Notes: generated by a model not told the origin, from the sequence alone. Shown: positions 19,410 to 29,165, counted from the stretch's first letter. The stretch: 64,000 nt of DNA from Campylobacter concisus (GCF_003049705.1 NZ_PIRF01000007.1:54446-118445), one strand, 5' to 3'. Program-made: numbers and translations.

Positions 19410-20168
19410 CTAAATTTCTATATCTATCCCAACTGGGCAGTGATCGCTGCCTGTGATCTCTGGCAAGATAAATGCGTCTTTTAGCCTATCTTTTAATCCT
19501 TGTGAAATAAAGAAATAATCAATCCTCCAACCGACATTTTTTACCCTTGCATTAAAGCGGTAGCTCCACCACGAGTAAGCGTCCACTACATCGCCATTTA
19601 TAGCTCTAAAAGTATCTATAAAGCCACTTTTTAGCACCTCATCGATCCATGCTCGCTCGATAGGCAAAAAGCCAGAAGTTTTGGCATTTGCCTTTGGATT
19701 TTTAAGGTCGATCTCACGGTGAGCAGTATTTACATCGCCACAAAATATCACCTCTTTGCCGCTTTTTACAAGCTCTTTACAGTAAGCTAGAAATTTCTCG
19801 TAAAAGTCCATTTTATAGGCTAGGCGCTCGTCATCCTTTTGTCCGTTTGGAAAATAGATATTAAAAAGCACGATATCGCCAAATCTATGTTCCAAAACAC
19901 GCCCCTCCGTGTCGTCGAAAAAAGCTGCCTTTTGTGTAGAAATGTCAAAATTTGCTAGGCTCATCACACCAGAGTATCCAGCTCTCTCGCCTGAGTTTAC
20001 GCTTATATCTTTAAAGCCAAGATTATAAATTTCCTTTGGCACGTCATTTTCTTTGACTTTAATCTCTTGAAGTGCCAGGAAATCAGGACTTATCTCATCA
20101 AGCCAACCAAAGCCATCTTTTGTTACAAGTGCTCTAAGACCATTTACATTCCAGCTAATAAGTTTCAA
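19410..20168 (-). CDS. xth: exodeoxyribonuclease III
   Basis: This 252-residue member of the endonuclease/exonuclease/phosphatase family has ISWNVNGLRA at the start, LALQEIK with the metal-binding Glu, NIYFPNG, FCGDVNTAHREIDL, and ITGSDHCPVGIDI at the end with the catalytic Asp-His. It cleaves abasic sites and degrades 3' ends in DNA repair. It ends three bases after the stop of the convergent EAL gene. Confidence 0.96.
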   Translation of the reverse strand: MKLISWNVNGLRALVTKDGFGWLDEISPDFLALQEIKVKENDVPKEIYNLGFKDISVNSGERAGYSGVMSLANFDISTQKAAFFDDTEGRVLEHRFGDIVLFNIYFPNGQKDDERLAYKMDFYEKFLAYCKELVKSGKEVIFCGDVNTAHREIDLKNPKANAKTSGFLPIERAWIDEVLKSGFIDTFRAINGDVVDAYSWWSYRFNARVKNVGWRIDYFFISQGLKDRLKDAFILPEITGSDHCPVGIDIEI

Positions 20169-20187
20169 ATTTCATCCTTTTTTTAAT

Positions 20188-20193
20188 TATAAT
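20188..20193 (+). promoter_or_regulatory. -10 box of dgkA
   Basis: TATAAT within AATTATAATTATGCC lies 29 bases before the chosen dgkA ATG (20222). Confidence 0.5.
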
Positions 20194-20221
20194 TATGCCA
20201 AAAATCACAAAAAGGAAAGTT

Positions 20222-20584
20222 ATGAGAAACCAGCCAACGTATAAATTTTTTAAAAATTTTGGCTACGCAAGAGAGGGTTTGGCTGAAATTTTTAAAAACG
20301 AAAAGAGCTTTCGCATAGAAATTTGCATATTTTTGATGGCTACGATCTCGCTATTTTTTTGGAAATTTGACCTTATTTTTAATCTATTTTTGATCTTTAG
20401 CATGGCATTTGTGCTAGTTTGCGAGTGCCTAAACTCGGGCCTAGAGCGAGTGACCGATCTTGCAAGCCCAGACTATCACGCCCTAGCAAAGGCTGCAAAG
20501 GACGCTGGAAGTGCGGCCGTGATGATCTCAAATTTCTTATGTGGCGCGCTTTGGTGCGTGGCAATAGGATATAAATGGATCTAG
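20222..20584 (+). CDS. dgkA: diacylglycerol kinase
   Basis: This 120-residue inner-membrane enzyme has three transmembrane helices. The family block CECLNSGLERVTDL holds the Glu residues of the DgkA active site, and AKAAKDAGSAAVMI is the second conserved block. It phosphorylates diacylglycerol released from phospholipid turnover. I start at ATG 20222, which has AAAGGA six bases upstream; the longer reading from 20195 lacks one. The next gene begins one base after the stop. Confidence 0.92.
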   Translation: MRNQPTYKFFKNFGYAREGLAEIFKNEKSFRIEICIFLMATISLFFWKFDLIFNLFLIFSMAFVLVCECLNSGLERVTDLASPDYHALAKAAKDAGSAAVMISNFLCGALWCVAIGYKWI

Positions 20585-20585
20585 C

Positions 20586-20813
20586 ATGAATGAAGAAATT
20601 TACAAGGCAATAATTGGCGAGAAAAAGGTAGAAATTATAAATTTGCTAGTTAAAAGCTGTGATGAAAATGGCTTCATTGTAGTAAAAATTTCAGAAATTT
20701 GTGAAAAGCTAGATGTGAGCAAACCAACCGTAATAAATACCTTTAAGCTGCTTGAAGAGAAGAAAATTTTCGAGCGAGTGAAAAATGGAGTTTATAGATT
20801 TAAAAATTTATAG
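20586..20813 (+). CDS. small winged-helix DNA-binding protein
   Basis: This 75-residue protein consists of one winged helix. ISEICEKLDVSKPTVINTF is a clear helix-turn-helix, followed by a short KNGVYRF wing. The layout resembles the C-terminal domain of RepL-type or MarR-like HTH proteins, but is too short to assign. It sits one base after dgkA, so it is probably co-transcribed. The target is unknown. Confidence 0.75.
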   Translation: MNEEIYKAIIGEKKVEIINLLVKSCDENGFIVVKISEICEKLDVSKPTVINTFKLLEEKKIFERVKNGVYRFKNL

Positions 20814-20826
20814 TGGCAAGCAAACG

Positions 20827-21050
20827 TTTACAACATCTTTTTAGCCGATAGTCTTAGTAGCGATTATGCAAAATGTCAAGCGGTCAATTATCGCGACGAT
20901 CCTAGACGGATGGCTCATGAACGCTACCTACATTCTCGCCAGATGCATATAAATTTGGTATAGGCATAGCCGTTTGAGAACTCACAACCTGGGCTTTTGT
21001 GTTAATATTTAACCCGCCCATTGTAGGTGAACCTTTGGCGTGCCATGCTC
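20827..21050 (-). pseudogene. relic of a flavocytochrome c / fumarate reductase-like flavoprotein C-terminus
   Basis: Read on the minus strand from 21049, the DNA encodes HGTPKVH. After a frame change it reads TMGGLNINTKAQVV, then MPIPNLYASGENVGSVHE, a stop, and in another frame AIIDRLTFCIIATKTIG. This order matches the C-terminal FAD-binding end of flavocytochrome c family proteins (TPxVHHTMGG, PIPGLYAAGE, AIxDCLxFG). At least two frame changes and a stop separate the blocks, and no N-terminal part is seen. It is a decayed fragment filling the gap between the wHTH gene and molbindin. Confidence 0.8.
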
Positions 21051-21227
21051 TGCTTAAAATGGCGGATAGGCTATAAAAGTAAAAAAATAATATAAATCTT
21101 CCTATAAAATTTTTAAGTAAATAGCTTTAAAAATATTCACTACGACTTATTTAAATTTATAACTTAGTTGATAAATTTTAGAGTATTTTAGATTTTAGTT
21201 TAAGAATAAAATTTAATTTAGAAGAAC

Positions 21228-21243
21228 GGAGCAAAACTGCTCC
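21228..21243 (-). terminator. hairpin after the molbindin gene
   Basis: GGAGCA-GTTT-TGCTCC lies six bases beyond the stop codon on the minus strand. The T-tract is poor (GTTCTTC), so termination strength is uncertain. Confidence 0.5.
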
Positions 21244-21248
21244 ATAAA

Positions 21249-21668
21249 TTATTTAACACCGACTATAATTTGAGTTGCTTTAATGATTGCGGTTACATTA
21301 TCGCCTACTTTTAGAGCTAGATTACCAACAGACTCTTTTGTGATGATAGCTGAAATTTTGCTACCATTTGCATCGATAATAACCTCAGCATTTACTGCAC
21401 CATCTTTTATCTCGCTTACAACGCCTTTGATTTGGTTTGTAGCGCTAAGTTTGATGCTGTCATCTTTTGAAACGATAACGCTTGAAGCTTTAAATAAAAA
21501 GATAGCTTTTTTGCCAACTTTAAGATCAAGACCTTTTTCACTATCAACCGTAACAGTTGCTTTTAGCACCTCACCGCCTGCAAGCTTAGCAGATATTAGC
21601 GAATTTACCGCACCTGTTCTTACTTCTGATATCTCAACATTTAGTTGATTTCTTGCACTTATTGACAT
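21249..21668 (-). CDS. molybdenum-pterin binding protein (two Mop/TOBE domains)
   Basis: This 139-residue protein is made of two tandem Mop domains. The first starts MSISARNQLNVEISEV and the second SATNQIKGVVSEIKDGAVNAEV. Each carries the family pattern of NQ-x-x-G-x-V and a closing ATQIIV- or ASSVIV-type strand. Molbindins bind molybdate and buffer or store it in the cytoplasm. No modABC genes are adjacent. Confidence 0.9.
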   Translation of the reverse strand: MSISARNQLNVEISEVRTGAVNSLISAKLAGGEVLKATVTVDSEKGLDLKVGKKAIFLFKASSVIVSKDDSIKLSATNQIKGVVSEIKDGAVNAEVIIDANGSKISAIITKESVGNLALKVGDNVTAIIKATQIIVGVK

Positions 21669-21995
21669 TTTGTCTCCTTGTTTTGAATTAAATTATGGTG
21701 AAATTGTAAGGTAGAATTATTAAGCAAAACTTAAAAACTATTTATACAAAATTATAATATCAAAAATAAAAATTTTATACTTTTAAATGCCCTAGAAATC
21801 GCTATTTGAGAAATAAAATCTAAAAATTTAATTTATATTATTTTTAAAAAAAACGAGAAAAAATATTACTAACTACTACTTCTAAATATCTATTTTTGTA
21901 AAATTCTTGTAAATTTGACTTTAAAGATTGGTAAATTTAAAAGTATTTTTAGGTAAAGAAATAAATTATAAAATTTGAAATAGAAATTTGAAAGT
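21669..21995. other. AT-rich gap without a gene
   Basis: This 327-base stretch between molbindin and prfA is very A/T-rich. It must hold the molbindin promoter on the minus strand. I see no reading frame of note, no repeat and no clear RNA structure. Confidence 0.6.
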
Positions 21996-23063
21996 TTAAA
22001 TGCCAGCTTCTAGCATAGCTTCTGCTTGATAATGCGTAATAAGTGGCTCAATGATCTCATCAAATAATCCCGCAGCCATAATCGCATCAAGGCGGTAAAG
22101 TGTTAAATTTATACGGTGATCACTTATGCGGTTTTGCGGATAGTTGTATGTCCTTATCCTACCAGAACGATCTCCGGTACCAACTTGGCTCTTTCGCTCA
22201 CTAGTCTCTTTTGCAAGTCTCTCTTGCTCTTGAAGCTCATAAAGTCTAGCCTTTAGCACCTTCATCGCAGCTTCTTTATTTTTGTGCTGACTCTTGCCAT
22301 CTTGGTTTGTGACAACAAGGCCTGTTGGTATATGTGTGATCCTAACGGCACTATCGGTTGTATTTACTGACTGACCGCCATGGCCTGAGCTTCTCATCAC
22401 ATCAACCCTTATATCATTTGGATTGATCTCGATCTCGCTATCTTCAACCTCTGGCATAATAGCCACAGTCACAGCTGAAGTATGCACCCTACCCTGACTC
22501 TCAGTCTCTGGCACACGCTGAACCCTATGCGTGCCGCCTTCAAATTTTAGTCTTGAGTAAGCACCTTTGCCTTTTATAAGCACGATGATCTCTTTAAAGC
22601 CGCCAGTATTGCCTTCGCTTTGGCTAACGATCTCAAATTTATATCCACGAAGCTCTGCATATCTGATGTAAGCATTAAAAAGATCTCCAACAAATAGCGC
22701 GGCCTCATCTCCACCAGTACCTGCACGAATTTCTAAAAATATATTTTTATCATCGTTTGGATCTTTTGGAAGAAGTAAAATTTTAATCTCTTCTTCAAGC
22801 TTTTCTCTTGAAATCTCCAAATTTTTAAGTTCCTCTTTTGCTAACTCTCCAAGCTCAGAGTCATCTAGTAAAGCTTTGTTCTCATCAATGTTATTTAAAA
22901 TTTGTAGATATTTTGTTGCAGCAGATGCAACTGGCTCGATAGATGATTGCTCTTTTGAGAGCTTTGTCATCTTTTCGATATCGTTTGCTATATTTGGATC
23001 GCTAAGAAGCGCAGAAATTTCATTATAGCGATCCAAAAATGGATGAAGTTTATCAGCAAACAT
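21996..23063 (-). CDS. prfA: peptide chain release factor 1
   Basis: This 355-residue factor recognises UAA and UAG. Visible are the GGQ loop in [14 protein letters not shown] near residues 226-240, the preceding [13 protein letters not shown], and the anticodon-like domain with [15 protein letters not shown]. The length is standard. It lies 13 bases after rpsT and is probably co-transcribed with it. Confidence 0.97.
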   Translation of the reverse strand: MFADKLHPFLDRYNEISALLSDPNIANDIEKMTKLSKEQSSIEPVASAATKYLQILNNIDENKALLDDSELGELAKEELKNLEISREKLEEEIKILLLPKDPNDDKNIFLEIRAGTGGDEAALFVGDLFNAYIRYAELRGYKFEIVSQSEGNTGGFKEIIVLIKGKGAYSRLKFEGGTHRVQRVPETESQGRVHTSAVTVAIMPEVEDSEIEINPNDIRVDVMRSSGHGGQSVNTTDSAVRITHIPTGLVVTNQDGKSQHKNKEAAMKVLKARLYELQEQERLAKETSERKSQVGTGDRSGRIRTYNYPQNRISDHRINLTLYRLDAIMAAGLFDEIIEPLITHYQAEAMLEAGI

Positions 23064-23076
23064 TAAATTTTATAAA

Positions 23077-23346
23077 TTAAGCAGCTTTTAGAGTATTTAC
23101 TAATTGTGCAAGACGACTAACGCGGCGAGCAGCAGTTTGTTTCTTCAAAAAGCCCCTACTTACGAAGCTGTGGATACTTTTATTAGCAACTTTTAAAGCT
23201 TCATTTGCAGCATTTAGATCTTTAGCTTCTACAGCTACACGCACTGCTTTTGTTATATTTTTAAGTCTTGTGCGGTAAAATCTATTTCTTTCTGTTCTTT
23301 TTATAGTTTGTCTAGCTCTTTTTTCAGCAGATTTATGGTTTGCCAT
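23077..23346 (-). CDS. rpsT: 30S ribosomal protein S20
   Basis: This 89-residue basic helical protein has the family start [17 protein letters not shown] and [16 protein letters not shown] near the C-terminus. It binds the 5' domain of 16S rRNA. It is divergent from glmM across a 157-base promoter region. Confidence 0.98.
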   Translation of the reverse strand: MANHKSAEKRARQTIKRTERNRFYRTRLKNITKAVRVAVEAKDLNAANEALKVANKSIHSFVSRGFLKKQTAARRVSRLAQLVNTLKAA

Positions 23347-23466
23347 AATATACCTTTTTGAATAATTTTAGTCGGTGATTATATTAAAGTTATAATAAAT
23401 TTAACCTTAATTTAAGTCATCCTTAATGAAAGTAAAATTTTAGATTTTAAATTAGGTAAATTCTGA

Positions 23467-23472
23467 TAAAAT
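23467..23472 (+). promoter_or_regulatory. -10 box of glmM
   Basis: TAAAAT in CTGATAAAATAGCAC lies 31 bases before the glmM ATG, with T-rich DNA upstream. Confidence 0.5.
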
Positions 23473-23503
23473 AGCACAATTTTATAATAAAAAGGATAAA
23501 TTT

Positions 23504-24844
23504 ATGAAACTATTTGGAACGGATGGAGTTCGTGGAAAAGCTGGCGAGAAGCTTTCAGCTCAAACATCTATGCGTCTTGCAATGGCAGCTGGAATTTATT
23601 TTAGAAAAACTTCAGCGACAAATGTGATTTTGGTTGGAAAAGATACTAGAAAAAGCGGTTATATGATAGAAACTGCCATCGTTGCAGGGCTAACTGCGGT
23701 TGGCTACAACGTCCTTCAAATAGGCCCTATGCCAACACCTGCGATCGCATTTTTAACAGAAAATATGCGCTGTGACGCTGGTATCATGATAAGCGCATCG
23801 CACAACCCATACTACGATAACGGCATCAAATTTTTTGATAGCTTTGGCAACAAACTAGATGAAAAAATAGAAGCTGAGATAGAAAAAATTTTCTACGACG
23901 ACGAGCTCATCGCAAATGCCCAAAAGACAATGACGGAGATCGGAGCAAACAAGAGAATTGACGACGTTATCGGCAGATATATCGTGCAGATCAAAAATTC
24001 ATTCCCAAAAGAGTTAAATTTAAAGAATTTACGAGTAGTTTTAGACGTGGCAAACGGAGCTGCTTACAAGGTCGCACCAACCGTGTTTAGCGAGCTTGGA
24101 GCCGATGTCATCGTCATAAACGACGAACCAAATGGTAGCAATATCAACCAAAACTGCGGCGCACTTCACCCAGAAGATCTAGCAAGCGAGGTAAAAAGGC
24201 TTCGTGCTGACATCGGCTTTGCATTTGATGGCGATGCTGATAGGCTTGTAGTTGTCGATGAAAACGGTGAAGTTGTGCATGGCGACGCGATACTTGGCTC
24301 ACTTGCAGCATTTTTACACGAGCAAAAGGCGCTAAAAGGCGGAGCTATCGTGGCTACGGTGATGAGTAACGCCGCGCTTGATGACTATCTAAAAGCTCAC
24401 AAGATCAAGCTACTTCGCTCAAACGTAGGCGATAAATACGTGCTTGAGATGATGAAAGAAAATGGCATAAATTTTGGCGGCGAGCAAAGCGGACACGTGA
24501 TATTTAACGACTACGCTAAAACTGGTGACGGCCTTGTTACCTCGATGCAAGTTGTCGCGATGATGCTTAAAAAAGGTAAAAAAGCTAGCGAAATTTTTGG
24601 TGAGCTAAAGCCATATCCACAAATTTTACTAAATTTAAAGATCACAGAGAAAAAGCCACTTGATAAGATAGAGGGGCTAAAAGAGCTTGAGGCTAGCCTT
24701 GCAAAAGAGGGTATAAGATCGCTCTTTAGATACTCTGGCACTGAAAATTTGATCAGACTTTTGCTTGAAGGTAAAAATCAAACTCTAGTTGAAAAACGCA
24801 TGGATGAAGTTGAGAAATTTTTTGTAAAAGCCCTAAATGCGTAA
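23504..24844 (+). CDS. glmM: phosphoglucosamine mutase
   Basis: This 446-residue enzyme converts glucosamine-6-phosphate to glucosamine-1-phosphate for UDP-GlcNAc and cell wall synthesis. The start is [11 protein letters not shown]. The phosphoserine loop [12 protein letters not shown] centres on Ser99, and FDGDADR near residue 240 binds Mg2+. GEQSGH binds sugar and [10 protein letters not shown] binds phosphate near the C-terminus. It overlaps lspA by eight bases, an arrangement seen in Campylobacter. Confidence 0.97.
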   Translation: MKLFGTDGVRGKAGEKLSAQTSMRLAMAAGIYFRKTSATNVILVGKDTRKSGYMIETAIVAGLTAVGYNVLQIGPMPTPAIAFLTENMRCDAGIMISASHNPYYDNGIKFFDSFGNKLDEKIEAEIEKIFYDDELIANAQKTMTEIGANKRIDDVIGRYIVQIKNSFPKELNLKNLRVVLDVANGAAYKVAPTVFSELGADVIVINDEPNGSNINQNCGALHPEDLASEVKRLRADIGFAFDGDADRLVVVDENGEVVHGDAILGSLAAFLHEQKALKGGAIVATVMSNAALDDYLKAHKIKLLRSNVGDKYVLEMMKENGINFGGEQSGHVIFNDYAKTGDGLVTSMQVVAMMLKKGKKASEIFGELKPYPQILLNLKITEKKPLDKIEGLKELEASLAKEGIRSLFRYSGTENLIRLLLEGKNQTLVEKRMDEVEKFFVKALNA

Positions 24845-25289
24845 AAGCTTAGTTAAATTTTTCATTGCGTTTTTTGTCATTTTTATCGTTGATCAAGCGA
24901 TAAAAATGATATTTATAGATGGTTTTTCGTTGGACGGAGAGTTTTTTTCGCTAGTTCTTACATATAATAAAGGCGTTGCATTTTCGATGTTTGCCTTTTT
25001 AGATGAGTGGCTGAAATTTATCCAAATCGCCCTCATTTTAGGCGTTTTTATCTATCTGGTCATTGAAAAAAAGCTGCTTTGCTCGCATGCCATTTGGCTT
25101 GGGGCTTTGCTAGGAGCTGGCAGCTCAAATATTACAGATAGATTTATCCATGGCGGCGTCGTGGATTACGTCTTTTGGCACAAGTGGTTTAACTTTGCGG
25201 TCTTTAACTTCGCTGATGTGATGATCGATCTTTGCGTGGTGATGATACTTTGGCAAAGTTTTAGAAAAAGGAGAGAGAGTGGGAAATAA
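24837..25289 (+). CDS. lspA: lipoprotein signal peptidase
   Basis: This 150-residue protein has four transmembrane helices and is an aspartyl protease that cuts prolipoprotein signal peptides. Conserved blocks are FIVDQAIKM, the GVAFSMFAF loop, [18 protein letters not shown] with the first catalytic Asp region, and FNFADVMID with the second. It overlaps glmM upstream and the TM2 gene downstream (11 bases). Confidence 0.95.
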   Translation: MRKSLVKFFIAFFVIFIVDQAIKMIFIDGFSLDGEFFSLVLTYNKGVAFSMFAFLDEWLKFIQIALILGVFIYLVIEKKLLCSHAIWLGALLGAGSSNITDRFIHGGVVDYVFWHKWFNFAVFNFADVMIDLCVVMILWQSFRKRRESGK

Positions 25290-25641
25290 TATCTACGTCG
25301 CATACGCGCTTTGGCTACTTACTGGCTGGCTTGGGGCGCATAGAATTTACCTTGGTAAATTTATCACTGGCTTTTTGATGATGGGGTTATTTTTCGTTGG
25401 GTATGCTACGCTTTATTTCATTATAGGCATACCATTTTTAATGATCTGGGGCATTTGGTGGATCATCGACGCATTTTTGGTTGGCGCTTATGTCGAGAAA
25501 AATTTACAAAAGACCGAGCTAAAAGAGAGAGTAAAACTAAAAGATAAAGAGGATGACTTAAAAAGGCTTTACGAGCTTTTTGAGAGTGGTGCGATCAGCA
25601 AGGCTGAATTTGAAGCTAGAAAAGAGATACTTTTTAGATAA
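25279..25641 (+). CDS. TM2-domain protein with C-terminal SHOCT-like segment
   Basis: This 120-residue protein starts with GTG inside the lspA end. The first 75 residues form a TM2 domain, with two hydrophobic hairpins and GWLGAHRIYLGKFITG. A charged linker follows, and a C-terminal segment LKRLYELFESGAISKAEFE matches the short SHOCT pattern (hydrophobic, DG/SG-x-I-x-x-x-E-F). The function is unknown; such proteins are membrane-anchored. Confidence 0.85.
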   Translation: MGNNIYVAYALWLLTGWLGAHRIYLGKFITGFLMMGLFFVGYATLYFIIGIPFLMIWGIWWIIDAFLVGAYVEKNLQKTELKERVKLKDKEDDLKRLYELFESGAISKAEFEARKEILFR

Positions 25642-25650
25642 GGAGACGTT

Positions 25651-26085
25651 ATGGCAGAATATTATCTTTACTTAAAATACCTCCACTATTTGTTTTTCAT
25701 CTCGTGGATGGCAGTGCTGTTTTATCAGCCAAGGCTCTACGTTTATCACGTAGAAAACATGGACAAGCCAGACTTTGTAAAAGTGGTTGAGGTGATGGAG
25801 TACAAGATGTATCACTACATCGGCTGGGTAGCACTCATTGGCTCATTTTTCACTGGCATTTTGATACTTATCGCGATGCCTGATCTTATAAAAACTGGTC
25901 ACATCCACGTCAAAATTTTAGTTGTCATCTTAATGGCTATCTATCACCTAGACCTTGGACGCTACATGAAGCAGCTCAAAGAAAAACGCTGTAACAAAAG
26001 CGGCATATTCTTTAGAGCTTACAACGAAGTGCCAACTATCGCGATGCTTATCATCATTTGGGTCATGATAGTAAATCCATTTTAA
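25651..26085 (+). CDS. hemJ: protoporphyrinogen IX oxidase HemJ
   Basis: This 144-residue inner-membrane protein has four helices. Family features are YLKYLHYLFFISWMAVLFYQPRL's conserved His and Trp in the first helix, YHIGW-like MYHYIGW, and the VKILVVILMAIYH stretch. HemJ oxidises protoporphyrinogen IX in haem synthesis in bacteria lacking HemG/HemY. It is preceded by AAGGAG and lies nine bases after the TM2 gene. Confidence 0.93.
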   Translation: MAEYYLYLKYLHYLFFISWMAVLFYQPRLYVYHVENMDKPDFVKVVEVMEYKMYHYIGWVALIGSFFTGILILIAMPDLIKTGHIHVKILVVILMAIYHLDLGRYMKQLKEKRCNKSGIFFRAYNEVPTIAMLIIIWVMIVNPF

Positions 26086-26094
26086 GGGAATTTG

Positions 26095-26640
26095 ATGAAG
26101 AAATTTTTAGCATTTATCGCTTTGCCGGCACTCTTACTTGCAGCGACTCAGTACTTTGAGCCGATGCAGATAAAATTTGACAACAGACTCTACTCGCTAG
26201 CAGGCTCAGCCAAGCCTGTGCCAAATTTATTCACGCAGGAGTACTTGCTCCCTGGCGAGAAGGTAGATAGTTTTAGCTACATGCTCTCGCTAAATACCCT
26301 TAAATTTGACGCTACGCCAGAGCAAGCAGTCGAGCAAAAGATAAATGATCTAAAAGAGCTAAAGGCAAAAGGGTTAAAAGTGGCTTATAAAAAGGGCTCG
26401 CTGGCAAATGAAATTTATCTTGATATCACGATATTTTCAAACCTAAATGGCGTGCCAACAGCCGAGCACTCGATATATCGCTACACCAAACAAGGCGGAA
26501 ATTTAGTCCTTTTTACCATCCAAAGGCGCGCTTATAAAAAAGAGGGCATTCAAAGATTTGCTGCAAATTTCACGATCGAGTCGCAAGATTTTAGCAAAAA
26601 AGCCCTAGCCACACCTTTTCCACAAATCATCAATAGATAG
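26095..26640 (+). CDS. secreted protein of unknown function
   Basis: This 181-residue protein has a signal peptide (MKKFLAFIALPALLLAA). I prefer ATG 26095 over the TTG just before it because AAGGGA is well spaced. The mature part is a mixed alpha/beta sequence without a domain I recognise. It lies ten bases after hemJ and is probably the last gene of the glmM-lspA-TM2-hemJ chain. A periplasmic location is likely. Confidence 0.75.
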   Translation: MKKFLAFIALPALLLAATQYFEPMQIKFDNRLYSLAGSAKPVPNLFTQEYLLPGEKVDSFSYMLSLNTLKFDATPEQAVEQKINDLKELKAKGLKVAYKKGSLANEIYLDITIFSNLNGVPTAEHSIYRYTKQGGNLVLFTIQRRAYKKEGIQRFAANFTIESQDFSKKALATPFPQIINR

Positions 26641-26756
26641 ACAAATTTGAGTGTAAATTTAGCCTTTGCACTCAAATTTTAAAACCAGACTTAACAAATT
26701 TATCTAAAAATAAAACGAATAGTTATATGATAAGAAAAACTCAAAAAGGATAGCCT

Positions 26757-28196
26757 ATGATACATAAAATTCTTATCGCAAATCGTGGTGAGATCGCAGT
26801 TAGGATAGTCAGAGCTTGTAGGGATTTACACATTCAAAGCGTAGGAATTTACACAGCGCCAGACAGCGAATGCTTACATGTAAGGATCGCTGATGAGGCC
26901 TATCAAGTGGGCGAAGATCCGATCAAAGGCTATCTTGATGCCAAAGCTATCGTAAAGCTTGCTAAAGAGTGCGGGGCTGACGCGATACACCCAGGATATG
27001 GCTTTTTAAGCGAAAACTACGAATTTGCAAAGGCGGTTGAGGATGCTGGGCTTATATTTATCGGTCCAAAGGCTGAAGTGATCAGAAAAATGGGTGATAA
27101 AAATATCGCAAGATACCTAATGAAGAGAAACGGCATACCAATCGTTCCAGGCACAGAAAAGCTAAATGACGAGAGCATGGATGCCATAAAAGAGCACGCT
27201 AGACGTATCGGCTACCCAGTCATTTTAAAAGCAAGTGGTGGTGGTGGTGGCCGTGGTATCAGAGAGGTTTGGCAAGAAGAAGATATGCAAGATGCCTTTG
27301 AGTCGTGCACCAGAGAGGCAAAGACCTACTTTAACAACGATGAAGTTTTTATGGAGAAGCTTGTCGTAAATCCTCGTCACATCGAGTTTCAAATTTTAGG
27401 CGACAACTACGGTAACATCATCCACCTTTGCGAGCGTGATTGCTCTATCCAAAGGCGCCACCAAAAGATCATCGAGATCGCACCTTGCCCTTCAATCAGT
27501 GAAAATTTAAGAAAGATCATGGGCGTGACCGCGGTGGCTGCTGCAAAGGCTGTGGGCTACTCAAACGTAGGAACGATCGAGTTTTTGCTAGATGATTACA
27601 ACAACTTTTACTTCATGGAGATGAATACTCGTATCCAAGTGGAGCACGGCATCACCGAAGAGATCACAGGCCATGACCTTGTCGTTAGGCAGATAAGGAT
27701 CGCAGCGGGCGAAATTTTAGAGATCGAGCAAAGCGACATCAAGCCGCGCGGCTACGCGATAGAAGCAAGGATCACGGCTGAGAATGTCTGGGAGAATTTC
27801 ATCCCAGCACCAGGCACGATCGAGGGCTACTACCCAGCTCTTGGCCCATCTGTGCGCGTCGATAGCCACGTCTATAAGGACTACACCATACCGCCATTTT
27901 ACGACTCACTCATCGCAAAACTGATCGTCAAAGCAACCGACTACGATCTTGCTGTAAATAAGCTTGAAAGAGCACTTGAAGAATTTACCATCGAGGGCGT
28001 GCGAACGATCATCCCATTTTTGCTAACGATCAGCAAAAGTAAGGAATTTAGAAGGGGATTTTTCGATACTAGCTACGTTGAGAAAAACTTAAAAACTATC
28101 CTTGAAAACACCTACGACGATATGAACAAAGAGCCAAATGACGACCTAGAAGAGGTCATCGTAGAGGCGATAAAAAGATATAAAAAGAAGAGATAA
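26757..28196 (+). CDS. biotin carboxylase subunit (PycA/AccC type)
   Basis: This 479-residue ATP-grasp enzyme carboxylates biotin. The start IHKILIANRGEIAVRIVRACRDL, the glycine loop KASGGGGGRGIRE, the active-site region MEMNTRIQVEHGITEE and the CERDCSIQRRHQK stretch are all family hallmarks. The charged C-terminal extension (about 30 residues past the usual AccC end) and the wording of the core look more like the stand-alone A subunit of pyruvate carboxylase found in Campylobacterota than like the fatty acid synthesis AccC. No biotin carrier or carboxyltransferase gene is adjacent, so the choice stays open. Confidence 0.9.
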   Translation: MIHKILIANRGEIAVRIVRACRDLHIQSVGIYTAPDSECLHVRIADEAYQVGEDPIKGYLDAKAIVKLAKECGADAIHPGYGFLSENYEFAKAVEDAGLIFIGPKAEVIRKMGDKNIARYLMKRNGIPIVPGTEKLNDESMDAIKEHARRIGYPVILKASGGGGGRGIREVWQEEDMQDAFESCTREAKTYFNNDEVFMEKLVVNPRHIEFQILGDNYGNIIHLCERDCSIQRRHQKIIEIAPCPSISENLRKIMGVTAVAAAKAVGYSNVGTIEFLLDDYNNFYFMEMNTRIQVEHGITEEITGHDLVVRQIRIAAGEILEIEQSDIKPRGYAIEARITAENVWENFIPAPGTIEGYYPALGPSVRVDSHVYKDYTIPPFYDSLIAKLIVKATDYDLAVNKLERALEEFTIEGVRTIIPFLLTISKSKEFRRGFFDTSYVEKNLKTILENTYDDMNKEPNDDLEEVIVEAIKRYKKKR

Positions 28197-28212
28197 TTTT
28201 ATCTCTATTGCG

Positions 28213-28238
28213 GCTTTGGCGATAAATTTCGCCAAGGC
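28213..28238. terminator. hairpin between convergent genes
   Basis: GCTTTGGCG pairs with CGCCAAGGC (one G-T pair) around an eight-base loop, between the biotin carboxylase gene and the propeller gene. A second small palindrome, AGAGATAA/TTATCTCT, overlaps the carboxylase stop codon. Neither has a strong T-tract. Confidence 0.4.
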
Positions 28239-28801
28239 TAAATTTCCGCGCAAACTGCGTAAATTTTAGCTCCGTCATTTGCCACAGCGTAGAGCCTGCC
28301 ACCGCTTACTAGCATGATCTGATCTGCGCTAAGGCTAAATTTCTCAAACTCTATCTCTTTTAATAGCAAGCCATCTTTAGCGCTTATCAAAACTGGCTTG
28401 TTTTTGCGGTTTGCGAGCAAAATTTGACCATCAACCCAAACAAAATGCTCCGTGCCGCTGGTTTTAAACTTAAATATCACCTCGCCACTTTTTGCATCCA
28501 CGGCGTATAGATCTCCGCCCTTGCCAGCGGTGCCAAAGTAAAGCACTCCATCACGCAGGCAAACTAGCGTATAAAGATATGCGCCAAGCTTTAGTCGCCA
28601 GATGCTCTTGCCTATCCTTGCGCCCTGCTCTTTGGGCGGCAAATTAGTGTTTAAATTTTCATCTTTTGCCGCACTTTTGAACTCTGCGCTGTCCAAAATT
28701 TCTTTGCACTCCATCATAAATGGCGAGCTCATCCGCACGCAAAAACCATCAAATTCATACGTTTTAGCGTCGTTATATATCTCTTTTACAGGCTTTAGCA
28801 A
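28238..28801 (-). pseudogene. PQQ-like beta-propeller protein, downstream part of a frameshifted gene
   Basis: The 187 residues contain repeated propeller strands such as GVLYFGTAGKGGDLYAVDAKSGEVIFKF, shortened here to the pattern GDLYAVDAKSGEV, and GGRLYAVANDGAKIYAV. The only possible start is a TTG inside the end of the upstream frame. Joining the two frames gives one continuous protein of about 310 residues. I take this as the C-terminal part of a single gene broken by one frame change between 28773 and 28801. No homopolymer lies there. Confidence 0.7.
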
Positions 28802-29165
28802 CGCCGAGCTCGCTCATCAGCCCATCGCTTATCTTTATAAGCTTTGCTGGGGAGTTTATGTAGCCCTTGTAGTATCTAGTATTTAGCACGAAGTAGCCAT
28901 TTTCTGGGTAGTAACGCGCATTGCTAGCTATAAAAATTTCGCTTTGTTTATAGGTAAGCGTTGATCTTTTATGCTCGCTAAAGTCGCGTGAAAATGTATC
29001 TAGTAGCACGTAGTTTGGCGTTAGTTTTTGAGCTATCTCTAGCTCGTTAGGCACCCCAAAAGCAAAATGCACAAATGCAATGCGCTCACCCATCTCGTAA
29101 ATGCCGGTTACGCCGTGCCCGCGAAACTCCACGCCAGGCATATCAAGAGGATATGATCTAACCAC
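28773..29165 (-). pseudogene. PQQ-like beta-propeller protein, upstream part of a frameshifted gene
   Basis: The 130 residues begin MVRSYPLDMPGVEFRGHG after a good start and end a few residues after GLMSELG, where the reading frame changes to the downstream part. The content is beta-rich (GIYEMGERIAFVHFAFG, NGYFVLNTRYYKGY), consistent with propeller blades. There is no signal peptide, so the protein would be cytoplasmic. The function is unknown. It is divergent from the SUKH gene. Confidence 0.7.
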
